From NCBI GenBank assembly GCA_947648495.1, contig CANSOA010000013.1, positions 1 through 58,927 of the forward strand: DNA of 58,927 nt, given 5' to 3'. Of the stretch, positions 1 through 9,220 are shown one piece after another (position 1 is the stretch's first letter; every line of letters begins with the position of its first letter). This DNA comes from an uncultured Clostridium sp. (lineage in GTDB: Bacteria; Bacillota; Clostridia; TANB77; CAG-508). A program made the position numbers and the translations under genes. Under the pieces are notes generated by a model. It saw nothing but the letters and a program-made list of their open reading frames with translations, did no database searches and had not been told where the DNA came from.

Positions 1-54
1 TTATTGTAGTCAAAATGCTTTTCAAGTTTTTTACCCCAACTATTGACATTGAAC

Positions 55-90
55 CTAAAAAATAACAACTCCCATAAAAGAGTTGTTATT
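55..90 (-). terminator. Rho-independent terminator after the tRNA pair
   Basis: A 10-bp perfect inverted repeat (AATAACAACT / AGTTGTTATT, 61-70 and 81-90) is followed on the minus strand by a T-run at 55-60. It lies directly downstream of tRNA-Tyr. I see no feature in bases 1-54. Confidence 0.8.
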
Positions 91-109
91 CCTTATTTTC
101 CCCATTTTT

Positions 110-195
110 TGGTGGGCAGGGTTGGATTCGAACCAACGTAGACTCTCGTCGCCAGATTTACAGTCTGGTGCCATTAACCACTCGACCACCTACCC
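110..195 (-). tRNA. tRNA-Tyr (GTA)
   Basis: The minus strand folds as a class II tRNA with a long variable arm. The acceptor pair is GGGTAGG/CCTGCCC, the anticodon is GTA inside CCAGACTGTAAATCTGG, the T-arm is GGTTCGAATCC, and CCA is encoded at 110-112. The long variable arm and GTA anticodon identify tyrosine. It is 11 bases downstream of the next tRNA, so the two are probably co-transcribed. Confidence 0.97.
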
Positions 196-206
196 ATGTT
201 TCTATA

Positions 207-283
207 TGGTGCACCATCAAGGATTCGAACCTTGGACCCACCGGTTATGAGCCGGTTGCTCTGACCAACTGAGCTAATGGTGC
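207..283 (-). tRNA. tRNA-Met (CAT), possibly Ile2
   Basis: Acceptor GCACCAT/ATGGTGC, a D-arm with AGCTCAGTTGG, anticodon CAT in CCGGCTCATAACCGG, T-arm AGGTTCGAATCCT and encoded CCA. It is not an initiator type, because the acceptor is fully paired. The CTCATAA loop occurs both in elongator Met tRNAs and in the lysidine-modified tRNA-Ile2. The anticodon alone cannot separate these, so Met is the default call. Confidence 0.9.
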
Positions 284-341
284 GTTTGCTTAACGCAATT
301 TTTATTATAAACTATCCATCACAAGATGTCAAGTCTAAAAT

Positions 342-911
342 TTAATTTTTTATCATTTTTCTGTATTTATTTTCAAATTTGTTTAAAAATTCTACTATTA
401 TCTGCTCTTTGCTAAATTCCTTTTTCTTTTCTATTTTCAAAGAAGTTGCAATGTCGGCTAAATTGCCAGGAAATTTTTCCTGATTTACATTTAGCCCAAT
501 TCCAATGTACATTTTGTTTATATTTTCTCCCTTGCAAATTGTTTGTGTTAAAATTCCTCCAACTTTCTTATCTCTAAAAAATAAATCATTCGGCTCTTTT
601 ATCTCAAGTTCCACATCACACAGTTTTTTCACCACTTCTACCATACATTCTGCAATTGAAATCGTTATCCTTTCAACTTTTTGAATCGGACAATCTGGAA
701 ACAGCACAAAAGACATAGCAATATTTTGTCCATTTCCTGTATACCACTTTCTCTCATGTGTCCCAACACCAGCGACCTGATTATCAGCAATTACAAGGCT
801 TCCATCAAGTGGCTGTTTTAATGATTTTATTTTGGTTTGGGTCGAATCAATGGATTGGAAAAACAGGCAGTTTCTCCCCAAAAATTCCGTTTTTAGTCCA
901 TGTAATTCCAT
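342..911 (-). CDS. birA: Biotin/lipoate protein ligase family, short BirA-like
   Basis: 189 residues resembling the catalytic domain of biotin-[acetyl-CoA-carboxylase] ligase, which adenylates biotin and attaches it to a carrier lysine. Visible motifs: an early S-DST segment, AGVGTHERKW where the family has GRGRxGRxW, KEPNDLFF...KKVGGIL (family KWPNDL...KKVGGIL), and IGIGLNVN. There is no N-terminal repressor helix-turn-helix and no C-terminal SH3-like domain, so the protein is a minimal enzyme. The ATG follows GGGAAG and lies 24 bases after the corrected stop of the debranching-enzyme gene, so they form one operon. The altered biotin-binding loop leaves substrate choice (biotin or lipoate-like) open. 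Confidence 0.78.
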   Translation of the reverse strand: MELHGLKTEFLGRNCLFFQSIDSTQTKIKSLKQPLDGSLVIADNQVAGVGTHERKWYTGNGQNIAMSFVLFPDCPIQKVERITISIAECMVEVVKKLCDVELEIKEPNDLFFRDKKVGGILTQTICKGENINKMYIGIGLNVNQEKFPGNLADIATSLKIEKKKEFSKEQIIVEFLNKFENKYRKMIKN

Positions 912-935
912 ATTTCTTACTTCCCTTAAAAATTT

Positions 936-2973
936 TTATTTTTCCAAACGATTTACTATTTTTAACACTTCTGATACACTCCACGCCTGCGCACAAGTTC
1001 CACCCGGTTTATAGGGTGACTCTGAATCATACAATTCCGATATACTTCCGAATGCATTCTTTATCATAGAATTCTTTTTTAAATGTCTGGTAAACATTTT
1101 CTACTAATTTTTCTTTCTCAATGATATATTTTTCCTTCTCAATTCTATCTTTTTCACTATCAATGATATTTTCCAAACTATCAGCATATAACCCTAAAAG
1201 CCATACCCAACTGATTCCTTGATGATAACTCTTGTCACGTTTCAAACTGTCTCCAAAGTATTGCGCAATGTAACCTTCTTCTTTTTTCGCCAATGTTCTA
1301 AGCCCACATTTGGTGACCAATTTCTTTTTCGCTGTTTCAAAAATCTTTTTCCCCATATCAGAAGCAGGATTAATAATTGGATAAGTTGTCGCTATACTAA
1401 ATAATTGATTTGGTCTGATTTTATCGTCTCCTAATACATCATAAAGCGACTTTTTAGCAGGATTATAAAATTTCTCTTCAAATGTTTTCTGATGCTTTTT
1501 TGCCATTTTTTTATAAAAATCCGCTAACTCTTTTTCACCAAATTTTTTCGCCAAATGCTCCATTGTTTTTAGCGCATTATACCACAAACTGTTTAATTCC
1601 ACAACTTTTCCATTTCTCGGAGTTACAACATAGTCCCCAATCTTGGCATCCATCCAAGTATTCTGCGTTTGTGGTGTACCAGATACCAACAATCCATCTG
1701 TATCTATATAAATATTATTATCATCTAACTCAATTCCATTTTGATAATTTTCCACAATATTTTTTAATTTGTCATACATATTTTCTTTGATAAATTCATA
1801 ATCTTTTGTATATTTGACAAATTTATTGATTTGCTCAATTAATAATAAAGAACTATCAGCACTGTTATAAAGCGGTTTTCCGTCAGTTTCCGAATAGCCA
1901 TTTGGCACCAAACCACATTGGATATCTCGTGTCAAAGTCAGCAAAATTTCTCTTGCTAAATCATATCTTTTGGTAATGAGTAACAAGCCTTCAAACGAAA
2001 TGGCTGTGTCTCTTCCCCAATCTAAAAACCAAGGAAAACCTGCTAAAATCGAGTGGGTTTTAAATTCAGGACGGTATACAATAAAATTATCTGTACTAAT
2101 TACTAAATCTCTTAAAAAATCATTGTGCTCTTTTTCCTCTTTTGTTAGATTAGATTTTGCAGAAACCAATTTCGACTGTTTTATGATTTGTTCTAATCTT
2201 TGCGTTTCAGCCTCAAAAACTTCATCCTCATTCAAAATTTCTAAATCATCTTCTAAGGAAATAGCTATTGTGATTTCTTTTTTCTTTTTAGGCTCTACAA
2301 TAATTTCATATCTTCCTGGCACGCACAAATCTTCCTCTGGGAAAAATCCTCTTTCTTCTTCTTTTAGATAATACATATTTTTAAAAATATCATGATTGTG
2401 TGCAATATAATTTCCTTCGTTACTTATCATAAAAATAGGAATATTTTCATCTAACTTAATTTGCGTTTTTTGATTCGCTGTATTTTGTTCCATTTGAAAA
2501 TCATGATTTGTCGTCATATGATGAAAATCTCTAAAATTCAAAACTGGCGCAATGGTTAGTTTGGCTTCTTCTGCATTATTATTTTTAATTTGATAATTTA
2601 CAACAACCGTGTTTTTCCCATAAACTAATGAAATTTTTTTATTCACTTTTACATTGGCAACTTTATATCCAAACTCTGGTAATGGATTTTTCTCAAAACT
2701 TTCTAAATTTTTATATCCTTCTGAAAGATAATTTTTACACACATTTGTATATAAATCATATTTTTCATGATTTACCCAAACACTCTCGTCCAACTTTGCT
2801 ACAATCAAATGTCTCTTAGCAGGTGACTTTAAAGGCGCAATCAGCAATCCATGATAACGTCTTGTATTGGCTCCAATTACGCTGCTTGATGCATATCCTC
2901 CAATTCCGTTTGTAATGAGCCATTCTTTTTCTAGCGCATTTTTTATTTCTAATTGTTTTTTTGTTAATTTCAT
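936..2973 (-). CDS. Glycogen debranching enzyme (amylo-1,6-glucosidase, GH133-like), +1 frameshift
   Basis: About 678 residues after correction. It hydrolyses alpha-1,6 branch stubs in glycogen-like glucans in the cytoplasm. The N-terminal domain has EWLITNGIGGY..GANTRRYHGLL. The (alpha/alpha)6 catalytic part has AGFPWFLDWGRDTAISFEG and GISWVWLLG. The frame opened at 2973 (SD AGGAG) ends early after ECI at about residue 641. Skipping the C of the in-frame CGG at 1048-1050 continues as GSISELYDSESPYKPGG and CAQAWSVSEVLK to a stop at 936. That tail is the conserved C-terminus of the family. CGG occurs in this gene in frame only here. Confidence 0.9.
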
Positions 2974-2993
2974 TTGTACTTTCTCCTATTTTT

Positions 2994-4703
2994 CTATTGT
3001 GTATTTTTTGTCTCTTTTGCATTTTTGGTGTTTTTCTGTTTTGGCTTATTTACAGCCTTTTCTTTAACACTTTTGTTTGTTTCTTTACTATCTTTTTTTG
3101 GTTCACTGCTTTTTTTATTTACTTTGTTTTCTTTTTTCTGTTTATCTTTTTCTAGTCTTTCAATTTCTTTTGCTATTGCTCTATTTTCCTTAATCTTAGC
3201 CTCTGCACTTTGAATTGATTCAACTCTTTCTTTATATTTTTCACTAAATTTGCTTTTTCTATTATGATTTTTATTTTTCACATTTTGAGTTGCCTTTTTG
3301 ACAATATCTTTATGTTGTTTTTCCGCCTTTTGATTTTTCTTAATTCCTTTATTTTCTTCTTTTAAAATAGAATTTAACAGTAAAAATTCGGTACCATTTT
3401 GCTGATCTTTAAATTTTAATTCATTGCAAATAAGTTCAATTATCGTTGACGCAATCATGGCTGAATTATGCCTAATTTTATCATTTTTGATGCAAGACAT
3501 ATCTTTTTGAATCATCTTAACGCCTAAACTTGCCGCTTCCACAATATTGGCTTCTACCAATTCTGAGCCTTCTTTATTGTAACGTCTTACATATTCTGGC
3601 ACAACTTCGCCAGTATCTACCAAACAATAATCAAAAACACCTTTTCCAACATGCTCTTGAATCGCTTTAATATGTTCGGCTAATGTATAATTATCCGTCT
3701 GTCCAAATTCTGTCATAATATTGGATATGTACATTTTTACTGCTTTGCTTTCTTTAATCGCTTTAGCAACTTTTTTTACCAACAAATTAGGAATTACATT
3801 TGTATATAAACTTCCTGGTCCAATAATAATTGCCTCTGCATTTTCAATGGCTTCAATAACACCGGGCGCTGGTTTACAATTTGATGGATTAATAAAAATT
3901 CGATGGATAACTTCTACCTTTTCAGAAACTACTTCTGGAATTTTATCTTTTTTCTCAACTACGGTTCCATCTGTCAATTCGGCACAAATCATGATTTCGT
4001 CTAATGTCACAGGAAGCACTCGTCCGTTGATATTTAAAACTTCTGTACTTTTTTGAATAGCTTCTGAGATATTGCCATATAGTTCATTCATGGCAGTCAA
4101 ATAAATATCTCCAAAATTTAAACCTTTTAATTTTTTATTTTGAAAATTTAAATTCATGAGTTGCCCCATTAAATCCTCTTTGTCAGACATCGCTATAATA
4201 CTGCTTTTTATGTCTTCCAAAGGCAATGTGTCCAATGCTTTTCTAGAAGCGGTTGGAACATTTCCATAGTCAGACATGGTAACAATGGCAGTAATATTGT
4301 TCGTATATTTTCTTAAGCCTTCAATGACTGTATTTAAGCCTTGTCCGCCACCAATTACAACAATTTTTGGACCTTCGTCATAAACTTTTCGGTTAAAAAT
4401 CAAAGATTTGATATTGACTTTTGCCTTTTTACCTTTGGCAGAATCTTGGTCATTTGCCTCAATAATAATTTCCAAATTTCGTTTTTGAATAAATATAATT
4501 CCAACAACAACGAATACAAATCCAATGACAAATGCACCAATAATTTTTCCTAATTCTTGAAAACTCATCTCTTCTGCCACTAATACTTTCGTAAAACCAT
4601 AGCAAGCAAGAGCTATTCCAATAAGAATCAAAAAAATCCATCTTTTAATTCTTGCGCTTGATTTAAACCATTCTAAAAAAGATTTTATTTTATTTTGTTT
4701 CAT
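2994..4703 (-). CDS. yvcK: YvcK/CofD-like gluconeogenesis and cell-shape factor
   Basis: 569 residues from the ATG at 4703, chosen because GGGGG precedes it; an in-frame ATG 18 codons upstream has no good ribosome site. Two membrane helices occupy about residues 20-75. The YvcK Rossmann domain follows, with VVIGGGQGLNTVIEGL, TMSDYGN.PTA, GPGSLYTNVIPNL and SNIMTEFGQTDNYT. A lysine- and glutamate-rich tail covers about the last 120 residues. YvcK proteins bind UDP-sugars and affect carbon use and peptidoglycan synthesis. The gene is downstream of murB, as in many Firmicutes, but rapZ and whiA, often alongside, are absent. The membrane anchor and long basic tail are unusual extensions. Confidence 0.9.
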   Translation of the reverse strand: MKQNKIKSFLEWFKSSARIKRWIFLILIGIALACYGFTKVLVAEEMSFQELGKIIGAFVIGFVFVVVGIIFIQKRNLEIIIEANDQDSAKGKKAKVNIKSLIFNRKVYDEGPKIVVIGGGQGLNTVIEGLRKYTNNITAIVTMSDYGNVPTASRKALDTLPLEDIKSSIIAMSDKEDLMGQLMNLNFQNKKLKGLNFGDIYLTAMNELYGNISEAIQKSTEVLNINGRVLPVTLDEIMICAELTDGTVVEKKDKIPEVVSEKVEVIHRIFINPSNCKPAPGVIEAIENAEAIIIGPGSLYTNVIPNLLVKKVAKAIKESKAVKMYISNIMTEFGQTDNYTLAEHIKAIQEHVGKGVFDYCLVDTGEVVPEYVRRYNKEGSELVEANIVEAASLGVKMIQKDMSCIKNDKIRHNSAMIASTIIELICNELKFKDQQNGTEFLLLNSILKEENKGIKKNQKAEKQHKDIVKKATQNVKNKNHNRKSKFSEKYKERVESIQSAEAKIKENRAIAKEIERLEKDKQKKENKVNKKSSEPKKDSKETNKSVKEKAVNKPKQKNTKNAKETKNTQ

Positions 4704-4799
4704 GACTGTTCCCCCATTTCTAGTCAATTTACTGTAATTGTAAATTATTGCATTCATAAATTTATTGCATTTGTAAATTTACCATATTTTATACATCTG

Positions 4800-4824
4800 C
4801 GAGCGATTGATAATCGCCTCCTAC
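4800..4824. repeat. Intergenic palindromic repeat copy 1 (degenerate)
   Basis: GCGATTGATAATCGC palindrome followed by CTCCTAC, between yvcK and murB. It resembles the TGTAGGGGC-type elements at 37.9, 41.1, 41.8 and 50.4 kb, though more weakly. It may act as an mRNA hairpin between the genes. Confidence 0.5.
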
Positions 4825-4826
4825 CC

Positions 4827-5744
4827 TTATATTTTTTCACCAATTACTAGGATTTCTAGTTCAATATTTTGCTCAAATTTTTGTTTGACTTTTGTTTTTA
4901 TTTCTTGAATTAATTGTAGAACGTCTGTAGCTGTTGCTTTTCCTGTGTTGACAATAAATCCAGCGTGTTTATTTGAAATTTGTGCATCCCCTTTGCAATA
5001 GCCTTTTAGTCCACATTCGTCAATTAGTTTGGCAACTGGGACATCCATATTTCGCTTGAAAACACTACCTGCATTAGGAAATTCCAATGGCTGATTTTTC
5101 CTTCTTAAACTTTTACATTCTTCCATTTTTTGCTTGATTTTCTCTTTTTCAGCATAAATTAATTTTATGGTTGTTTCTAAAATAATCAATCCATTTTCAG
5201 CAAAAGCACTTTTTCGATAATCAAAATCATGTTCTTGTAAACTCAATTCTTGAATTTGACCATTTTCGTCCATTGCTTTTGAGAAAACAACGACGTCTTT
5301 CATTTCTCGACCAAATGCACCTGCATTCATTCGGATTGCTCCACCTACAGTTCCAGGTATTCCAGCCATACATTCTAATCCAGAAAGTCCATTTTCTAAG
5401 GCAATTAAGGCTAAATTGGAAAGTGGTAAACCCGCACCTACTGTTATGTAGGCAAATTCTTCCTGTTTTCCTACCACACATTCCTTTAGCTCCAATTTGA
5501 TAACAATCCCACGAATACCACCTTCACGAACCAATAAATTCGTTCCATTTCCAATTATTTGATATGGTATTTCTTCTTTTTTAGCTAATTCTAATAATTT
5601 TCTTAAATTTTCTACATTTTCCACTTTTACGAAATAATCTGCTATTCCGCCTATTTTGAAGGAAGTATGTTTGCTCATTGGTTCATTTTTTAGAACATTT
5701 TCTTTTTTTAGCATATTTTCTAACTTTTCGGTTATATCTTTCAT
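4827..5744 (-). CDS. murB: UDP-N-acetylenolpyruvoylglucosamine reductase MurB
   Basis: 305 residues. It reduces UDP-GlcNAc-enolpyruvate to UDP-MurNAc with NADPH and FAD in the cytoplasmic phase of peptidoglycan synthesis. Visible: the FAD-binding part HTSFKIGG...IGNGTNLL and GLECMAGIPGTVGGAIRMN, the catalytic-serine motif NAGSVFKR, LIDECGLKG and the closing HAGFIVN. Length and the single C-terminal domain match the short B. subtilis-type enzyme. It is upstream of yvcK, separated by a palindromic repeat. Confidence 0.97.
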   Translation of the reverse strand: MKDITEKLENMLKKENVLKNEPMSKHTSFKIGGIADYFVKVENVENLRKLLELAKKEEIPYQIIGNGTNLLVREGGIRGIVIKLELKECVVGKQEEFAYITVGAGLPLSNLALIALENGLSGLECMAGIPGTVGGAIRMNAGAFGREMKDVVVFSKAMDENGQIQELSLQEHDFDYRKSAFAENGLIILETTIKLIYAEKEKIKQKMEECKSLRRKNQPLEFPNAGSVFKRNMDVPVAKLIDECGLKGYCKGDAQISNKHAGFIVNTGKATATDVLQLIQEIKTKVKQKFEQNIELEILVIGEKI

Positions 5745-5783
5745 AGTGTCAAAACCCCTATACTTTTAATTTTTAGCATGATT

Positions 5784-6356
5784 TTACCAATCATTAAAAC
5801 TGTGTGTGTCTTCTTTTGTTTCTTCTTCAGAAGTATATTTGGCTGGTAAATATAATAAATTCAAATCTCGATCGATCTTTTTGGTTTCATTATATACCTC
5901 ACCTGTTTTATAATTAACAACATACGTATAATTTGCATGAGCAATTCCAATTTTTTCTAAATCATCTGGTGTTAATCGATAATAAAATTCTTCTTGATAT
6001 GAATGATAATAATTACCACATTTTGAGTAAAACTCTTCTACCTCCTGATTGGAGATAATTTCTGTTCTTTCTGGCAACATGATTGGATTTGACGCCTCCA
6101 CTTTCTCACCTACCCAAAATGAAACTGATGGTTCTGAAACAGAAATGTTCGCTTTATTGACCGCAACTGCCATGGAATAACGCTCTGTAATCGCTTGTCT
6201 GACCATACCCAATTCTGTATTTAATCGATTATTTCTAACATCTTTGATGGTTATATAACTTACATTTAATCCCATACCTGCCAAAACCAATAGCAAAATT
6301 ACTGTTATAGTTAAGGATACTAGCGTAATTCCCTCATTTTTTTTCATCATTTGCAT
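5784..6356 (-). CDS. Type IV prepilin-like protein
   Basis: About 190 residues. A short basic leader (KKNEG) precedes ITLVSLTITVILLLVLAGM, a class III signal with cleavage expected after the glycine. The rest (about 150 residues) is soluble and unrecognised, with a Tyr/Glu-rich centre. The third codon (ATG at 6350) fits the AGGAG spacing better than the first ATG. A matching prepilin peptidase is at 56.5 kb and a second prepilin at 28.2 kb. No pilus ATPase or platform gene is nearby, so the role could be a pseudopilin or a surface protein using the same export route. Confidence 0.75.
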   Translation of the reverse strand: MQMMKKNEGITLVSLTITVILLLVLAGMGLNVSYITIKDVRNNRLNTELGMVRQAITERYSMAVAVNKANISVSEPSVSFWVGEKVEASNPIMLPERTEIISNQEVEEFYSKCGNYYHSYQEEFYYRLTPDDLEKIGIAHANYTYVVNYKTGEVYNETKKIDRDLNLLYLPAKYTSEEETKEDTHSFNDW

Positions 6357-6437
6357 TTGCTCCTATCAAAAAAATTATAGTTTTATCCTATCATTTTTTT
6401 GATTAATTTACAAGGCTTTTTATCGAATTTCTATAAT

Positions 6438-7651
6438 TTATTGACTAGAATCTTTCATGACACAATCTAACACATCTGCCAAATATTTCATGCTTCCATT
6501 GCATTGCTCAATTGTATTTCCTGTTGCTCCAACTTCAATAATCATCGCACCTTTGGTGACATGTTGGTTGTACCTTGAATTTCTCAAAATAATTGGTTTG
6601 AATAAACCGGGATACATTTCGTTGGCTTTTTCTTGTATTTTAATAGCTAATTTTAGATTTTGGTTCCAATTGGAATGTTCCAGTCCGACCTCCGTCAGTT
6701 CCAATGACAAACATTAACTGAGCAACGGTTTCTTCCCCAATTTTTACACAAGGTGCATAATTGCTATTGCTTCCGAAGGGCATCTCGGTGAACATCAAAA
6801 ACGGCTTCTACTGTGTTGTATGTGTTTAATAAATTTTTGATTGTCGTTCTGGCTCGCGTATAAGAACCTGTGTAGGCTGGATAATCGTGGTAAGTTTTGT
6901 CGTGAATAGCTGTATAGCCTTTACCTGCTAAATAATTGGCTAGTTCGCTTCCAACTTTTACGACAGAATAATTAGCATCTGTCGTTCGATAATTTCCTGT
7001 TTCAACGTATTGGGAATTGCTTTGTGGTGTATAACTCTCACATGTATGCGTATGATAAATGATAAAATCTTTAGCATTACCATATCTTATATCTGGTGTA
7101 ACCATAGCTTCTGTAAGAGAATATTGGGATTCGTTTTTGATTTTTACGGTTTTATAAGTATCTGTGTAAACGTCTTTTTTGTTATTGTTTTCCACTATAG
7201 CAGTTTGTACAGAAACATTTTGTGATGGCTGTTCTTGGGGCTTAATTTCTTCTTGTTCTGGTGGTTGTTGTCCTTCTTCTGATTTTGGTTCTGGCTTTTG
7301 CGCAGTTACTGTTTCGTCTATTTTTTGAAATTCTAGCACTTCTTCTTGATTTTCTTGTTCCATAATTTCCTCTTCTGCTCCAGAAAACACTGCAAGTTGT
7401 GCAACTAAAATTTTTTTAAGTTCACTGTCTTTGTTTATTTTCTGTTTTTCAAAACTTTTCGCAATAACAACATTATTTTTTATCATTTCAACATGACTCG
7501 TTAATTTTATATTTTCCAAATCAAAATTTTTGACAAAACCATAAACCATTCTAACAAATTTAATCATCATTGCAATCACAAGGATTACAAGAATGATTTT
7601 CATTATTTTTTTGAACAATGTTTTCAAATTGATAACCGCTAAATTAATCAT
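6438..7651 (-). CDS. spoIIP: Stage II sporulation protein P, two +1 frameshifts
   Basis: About 403 residues after correction. SpoIIP is the amidase/endopeptidase that works with SpoIID and SpoIIM to degrade septal peptidoglycan during forespore engulfment. An N-terminal membrane helix (residues 14-40) and a Glu/Pro/Gln linker precede the Amidase_3-like domain: IIYHTHTCESYTP, HDYPAYTGSYTRA, VFDVHRDA, FVIGTDGG, LEHSNWNQNLKLA, RNSRYNQHVTKGA and IEVGATGNT. The frame breaks twice, at CGG 6773-6775 (after HRDAL) and CGG 6685-6687 (after GTDGG). Skipping the C each time joins the three segments into a normal SpoIIP. Conserved histidines and the catalytic glutamate region are intact. Confidence 0.9.
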
Positions 7652-7996
7652 AACCGAACTCTCCTTCTAAATTATATGGTGAATCGTTCGTTTTATGACC
7701 AAAAACATACAGACTATTTGACTAAAATATTTCTCTCTTATTTTCCATTTTGTGTGTCTTTTTTCAATGTTTTTTAGCGTTTTTAACGCAAAATTTCCTT
7801 CTTCCTTTTCTTATTTTTTTAACTTTTTTGATTTTCTTGGGCTGATTTGCTTAGATTTTTTATAGGGATAGAAATTATCCATAAGATATTATAATATTTA
7901 CATTTGCCAATATTTTTCAAATAAAAGGCGGAAATAATCGAAATTATTTCCGCAAAACCCTCACTATTGATTCATAAATAGCCAAAAACCTATTCT
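7652..7996. other. Intergenic region between ctp and spoIIP
   Basis: 345 bases, T-rich. It holds the ctp terminator (7928-7953) and presumably the spoIIP promoter near 7660-7720. No sigma-factor signature could be assigned confidently by eye. No open reading frame with a ribosome site was found. Confidence 0.5.
7928..7953 (-). terminator. Terminator of the ftsE-ftsX-M23-ctp operon
   Basis: An 11-bp perfect stem (GCGGAAATAAT / ATTATTTCCGC) is closed on the minus strand by a TTCG tetraloop and followed by CTTTTATTT. It lies 44 bases after the ctp stop. Confidence 0.85.
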
Positions 7997-9205
7997 TTAT
8001 TGCAATAATTCAATTGCTTTATTTAACTGTTCATCGACTTCTTGTGCACCTTCTGGCTCTTCAATTTCATCTACTTGAATATCTGGTTCAATTCCTTTTT
8101 TGTTAATTTTCACTTCATTTGGTGTAAAATATTCAGCAGTTGTCAGTTTTAATACACTTCCATCAGAAAGTGAAAATACATTTTGAATAACACCTTTTCC
8201 ATAAGTTTTCGTGCCAACAATGGTTGCTTCTTCGTTATCTTTCAAGGCTCCTACCAATATTTCGGAAGCACTTGCCGAATAATCATTTACTAAAACGACA
8301 ATTTCCATGTCAATGGCAACATCTTTCTGAGCAATTGTGGTTTCTTTGTGTTCTTTTGAGTCAACTGTAAGTAGCATTGTTTTCCCTTTTGGAATAATCA
8401 TATCCGCTATATTTAACGCCTCATCAACTAATCCTCCTGTATTATCGCGTAAGTCAATGATTAATTTTTGCGCATTTTGACCTTTTAATTCTTCAAATGC
8501 CTTCTGAAATTCTTCACTACAACCTTCATCAAATGTGGATAATTTAATATAACCGATATTATTTTCTAACATTTGATTTTTCACATGAAAGACTTTAATC
8601 GCTTTTCTTTCTACTTCAAAATCCATATATTGATTTTCTCGTACAATTTTTAATTTAACTTTTGAGCCTTCCTCGCCCTTTACTTTTGCTGCGACTGCTG
8701 ATGTATCCAAGCCTTGAACATTTTCCCCATTAACTTCTATAATAATATCTTTTGATTTCAATCCAGAAGCTTCTGCTGGTGAACCTTCAATTGGTTCAAT
8801 GATAATAATATTACCTGCTGTATCTTGGCTCATATAAATACCAATTCCTACATAATTTCCTAAAGCATTTACTTGATATTCTTCCCATTCTTCAGCTGTC
8901 ATATATTCTGAATATTCATCATCTAAGCCGTTGATATAACCTTTTATGGTTTCATCTACTACTTTTTGTTCGTCAATATCTCCTATGTAATATTCGTCAA
9001 TTAATTTTCTAAAATCTTTTAATGCACTTGATATCGTATTGATATTTTCCTTTGCATCTTTGCTTGCCTCGCCCGCTACTGGAAAACGAGTATTTTCTAC
9101 TTTCGTAAAAGTTGCATAAAATGTGATAACCGCTGTAATGCAGGCTACAAATACCACACATAAAATAAACTTATAAATTAATTGTTTTTTTTCGTAAGAA
9201 CTCAT
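7997..9205 (-). CDS. ctp: C-terminal processing serine protease (S41, PDZ)
   Basis: 402 residues. An N-terminal signal anchor (residues 8-32) places it outside the membrane. A PDZ domain follows (residues about 110-195, with YVGIGIYMSQD and IEPIEGSPAEASGLKSKD), then the S41 fold with DLRDNTGGLVDEAL. The catalytic serine is in NDYSASASEIL and the general-base lysine in TYGKGVIQ. A short domain after it includes KGIEPDI. It is last in the operon with ftsEX and two M23 proteins, so cutting of a cell-wall enzyme or its regulator is a reasonable role. Substrate is not shown by the sequence. Confidence 0.93.
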   Translation of the reverse strand: MSSYEKKQLIYKFILCVVFVACITAVITFYATFTKVENTRFPVAGEASKDAKENINTISSALKDFRKLIDEYYIGDIDEQKVVDETIKGYINGLDDEYSEYMTAEEWEEYQVNALGNYVGIGIYMSQDTAGNIIIIEPIEGSPAEASGLKSKDIIIEVNGENVQGLDTSAVAAKVKGEEGSKVKLKIVRENQYMDFEVERKAIKVFHVKNQMLENNIGYIKLSTFDEGCSEEFQKAFEELKGQNAQKLIIDLRDNTGGLVDEALNIADMIIPKGKTMLLTVDSKEHKETTIAQKDVAIDMEIVVLVNDYSASASEILVGALKDNEEATIVGTKTYGKGVIQNVFSLSDGSVLKLTTAEYFTPNEVKINKKGIEPDIQVDEIEEPEGAQEVDEQLNKAIELLQ

Positions 9206-9220
9206 TGTTTTTCCTTTCTT

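Noticed and set aside
758..1069. Plus-strand open frame opposite birA and the debranching enzyme
   Set aside because: It is antisense to two well supported genes and has no homology or ribosome site.
6438..6710. A separate small gene starting with TTG
   Set aside because: It is the C-terminal part of SpoIIP and has no ribosome site.
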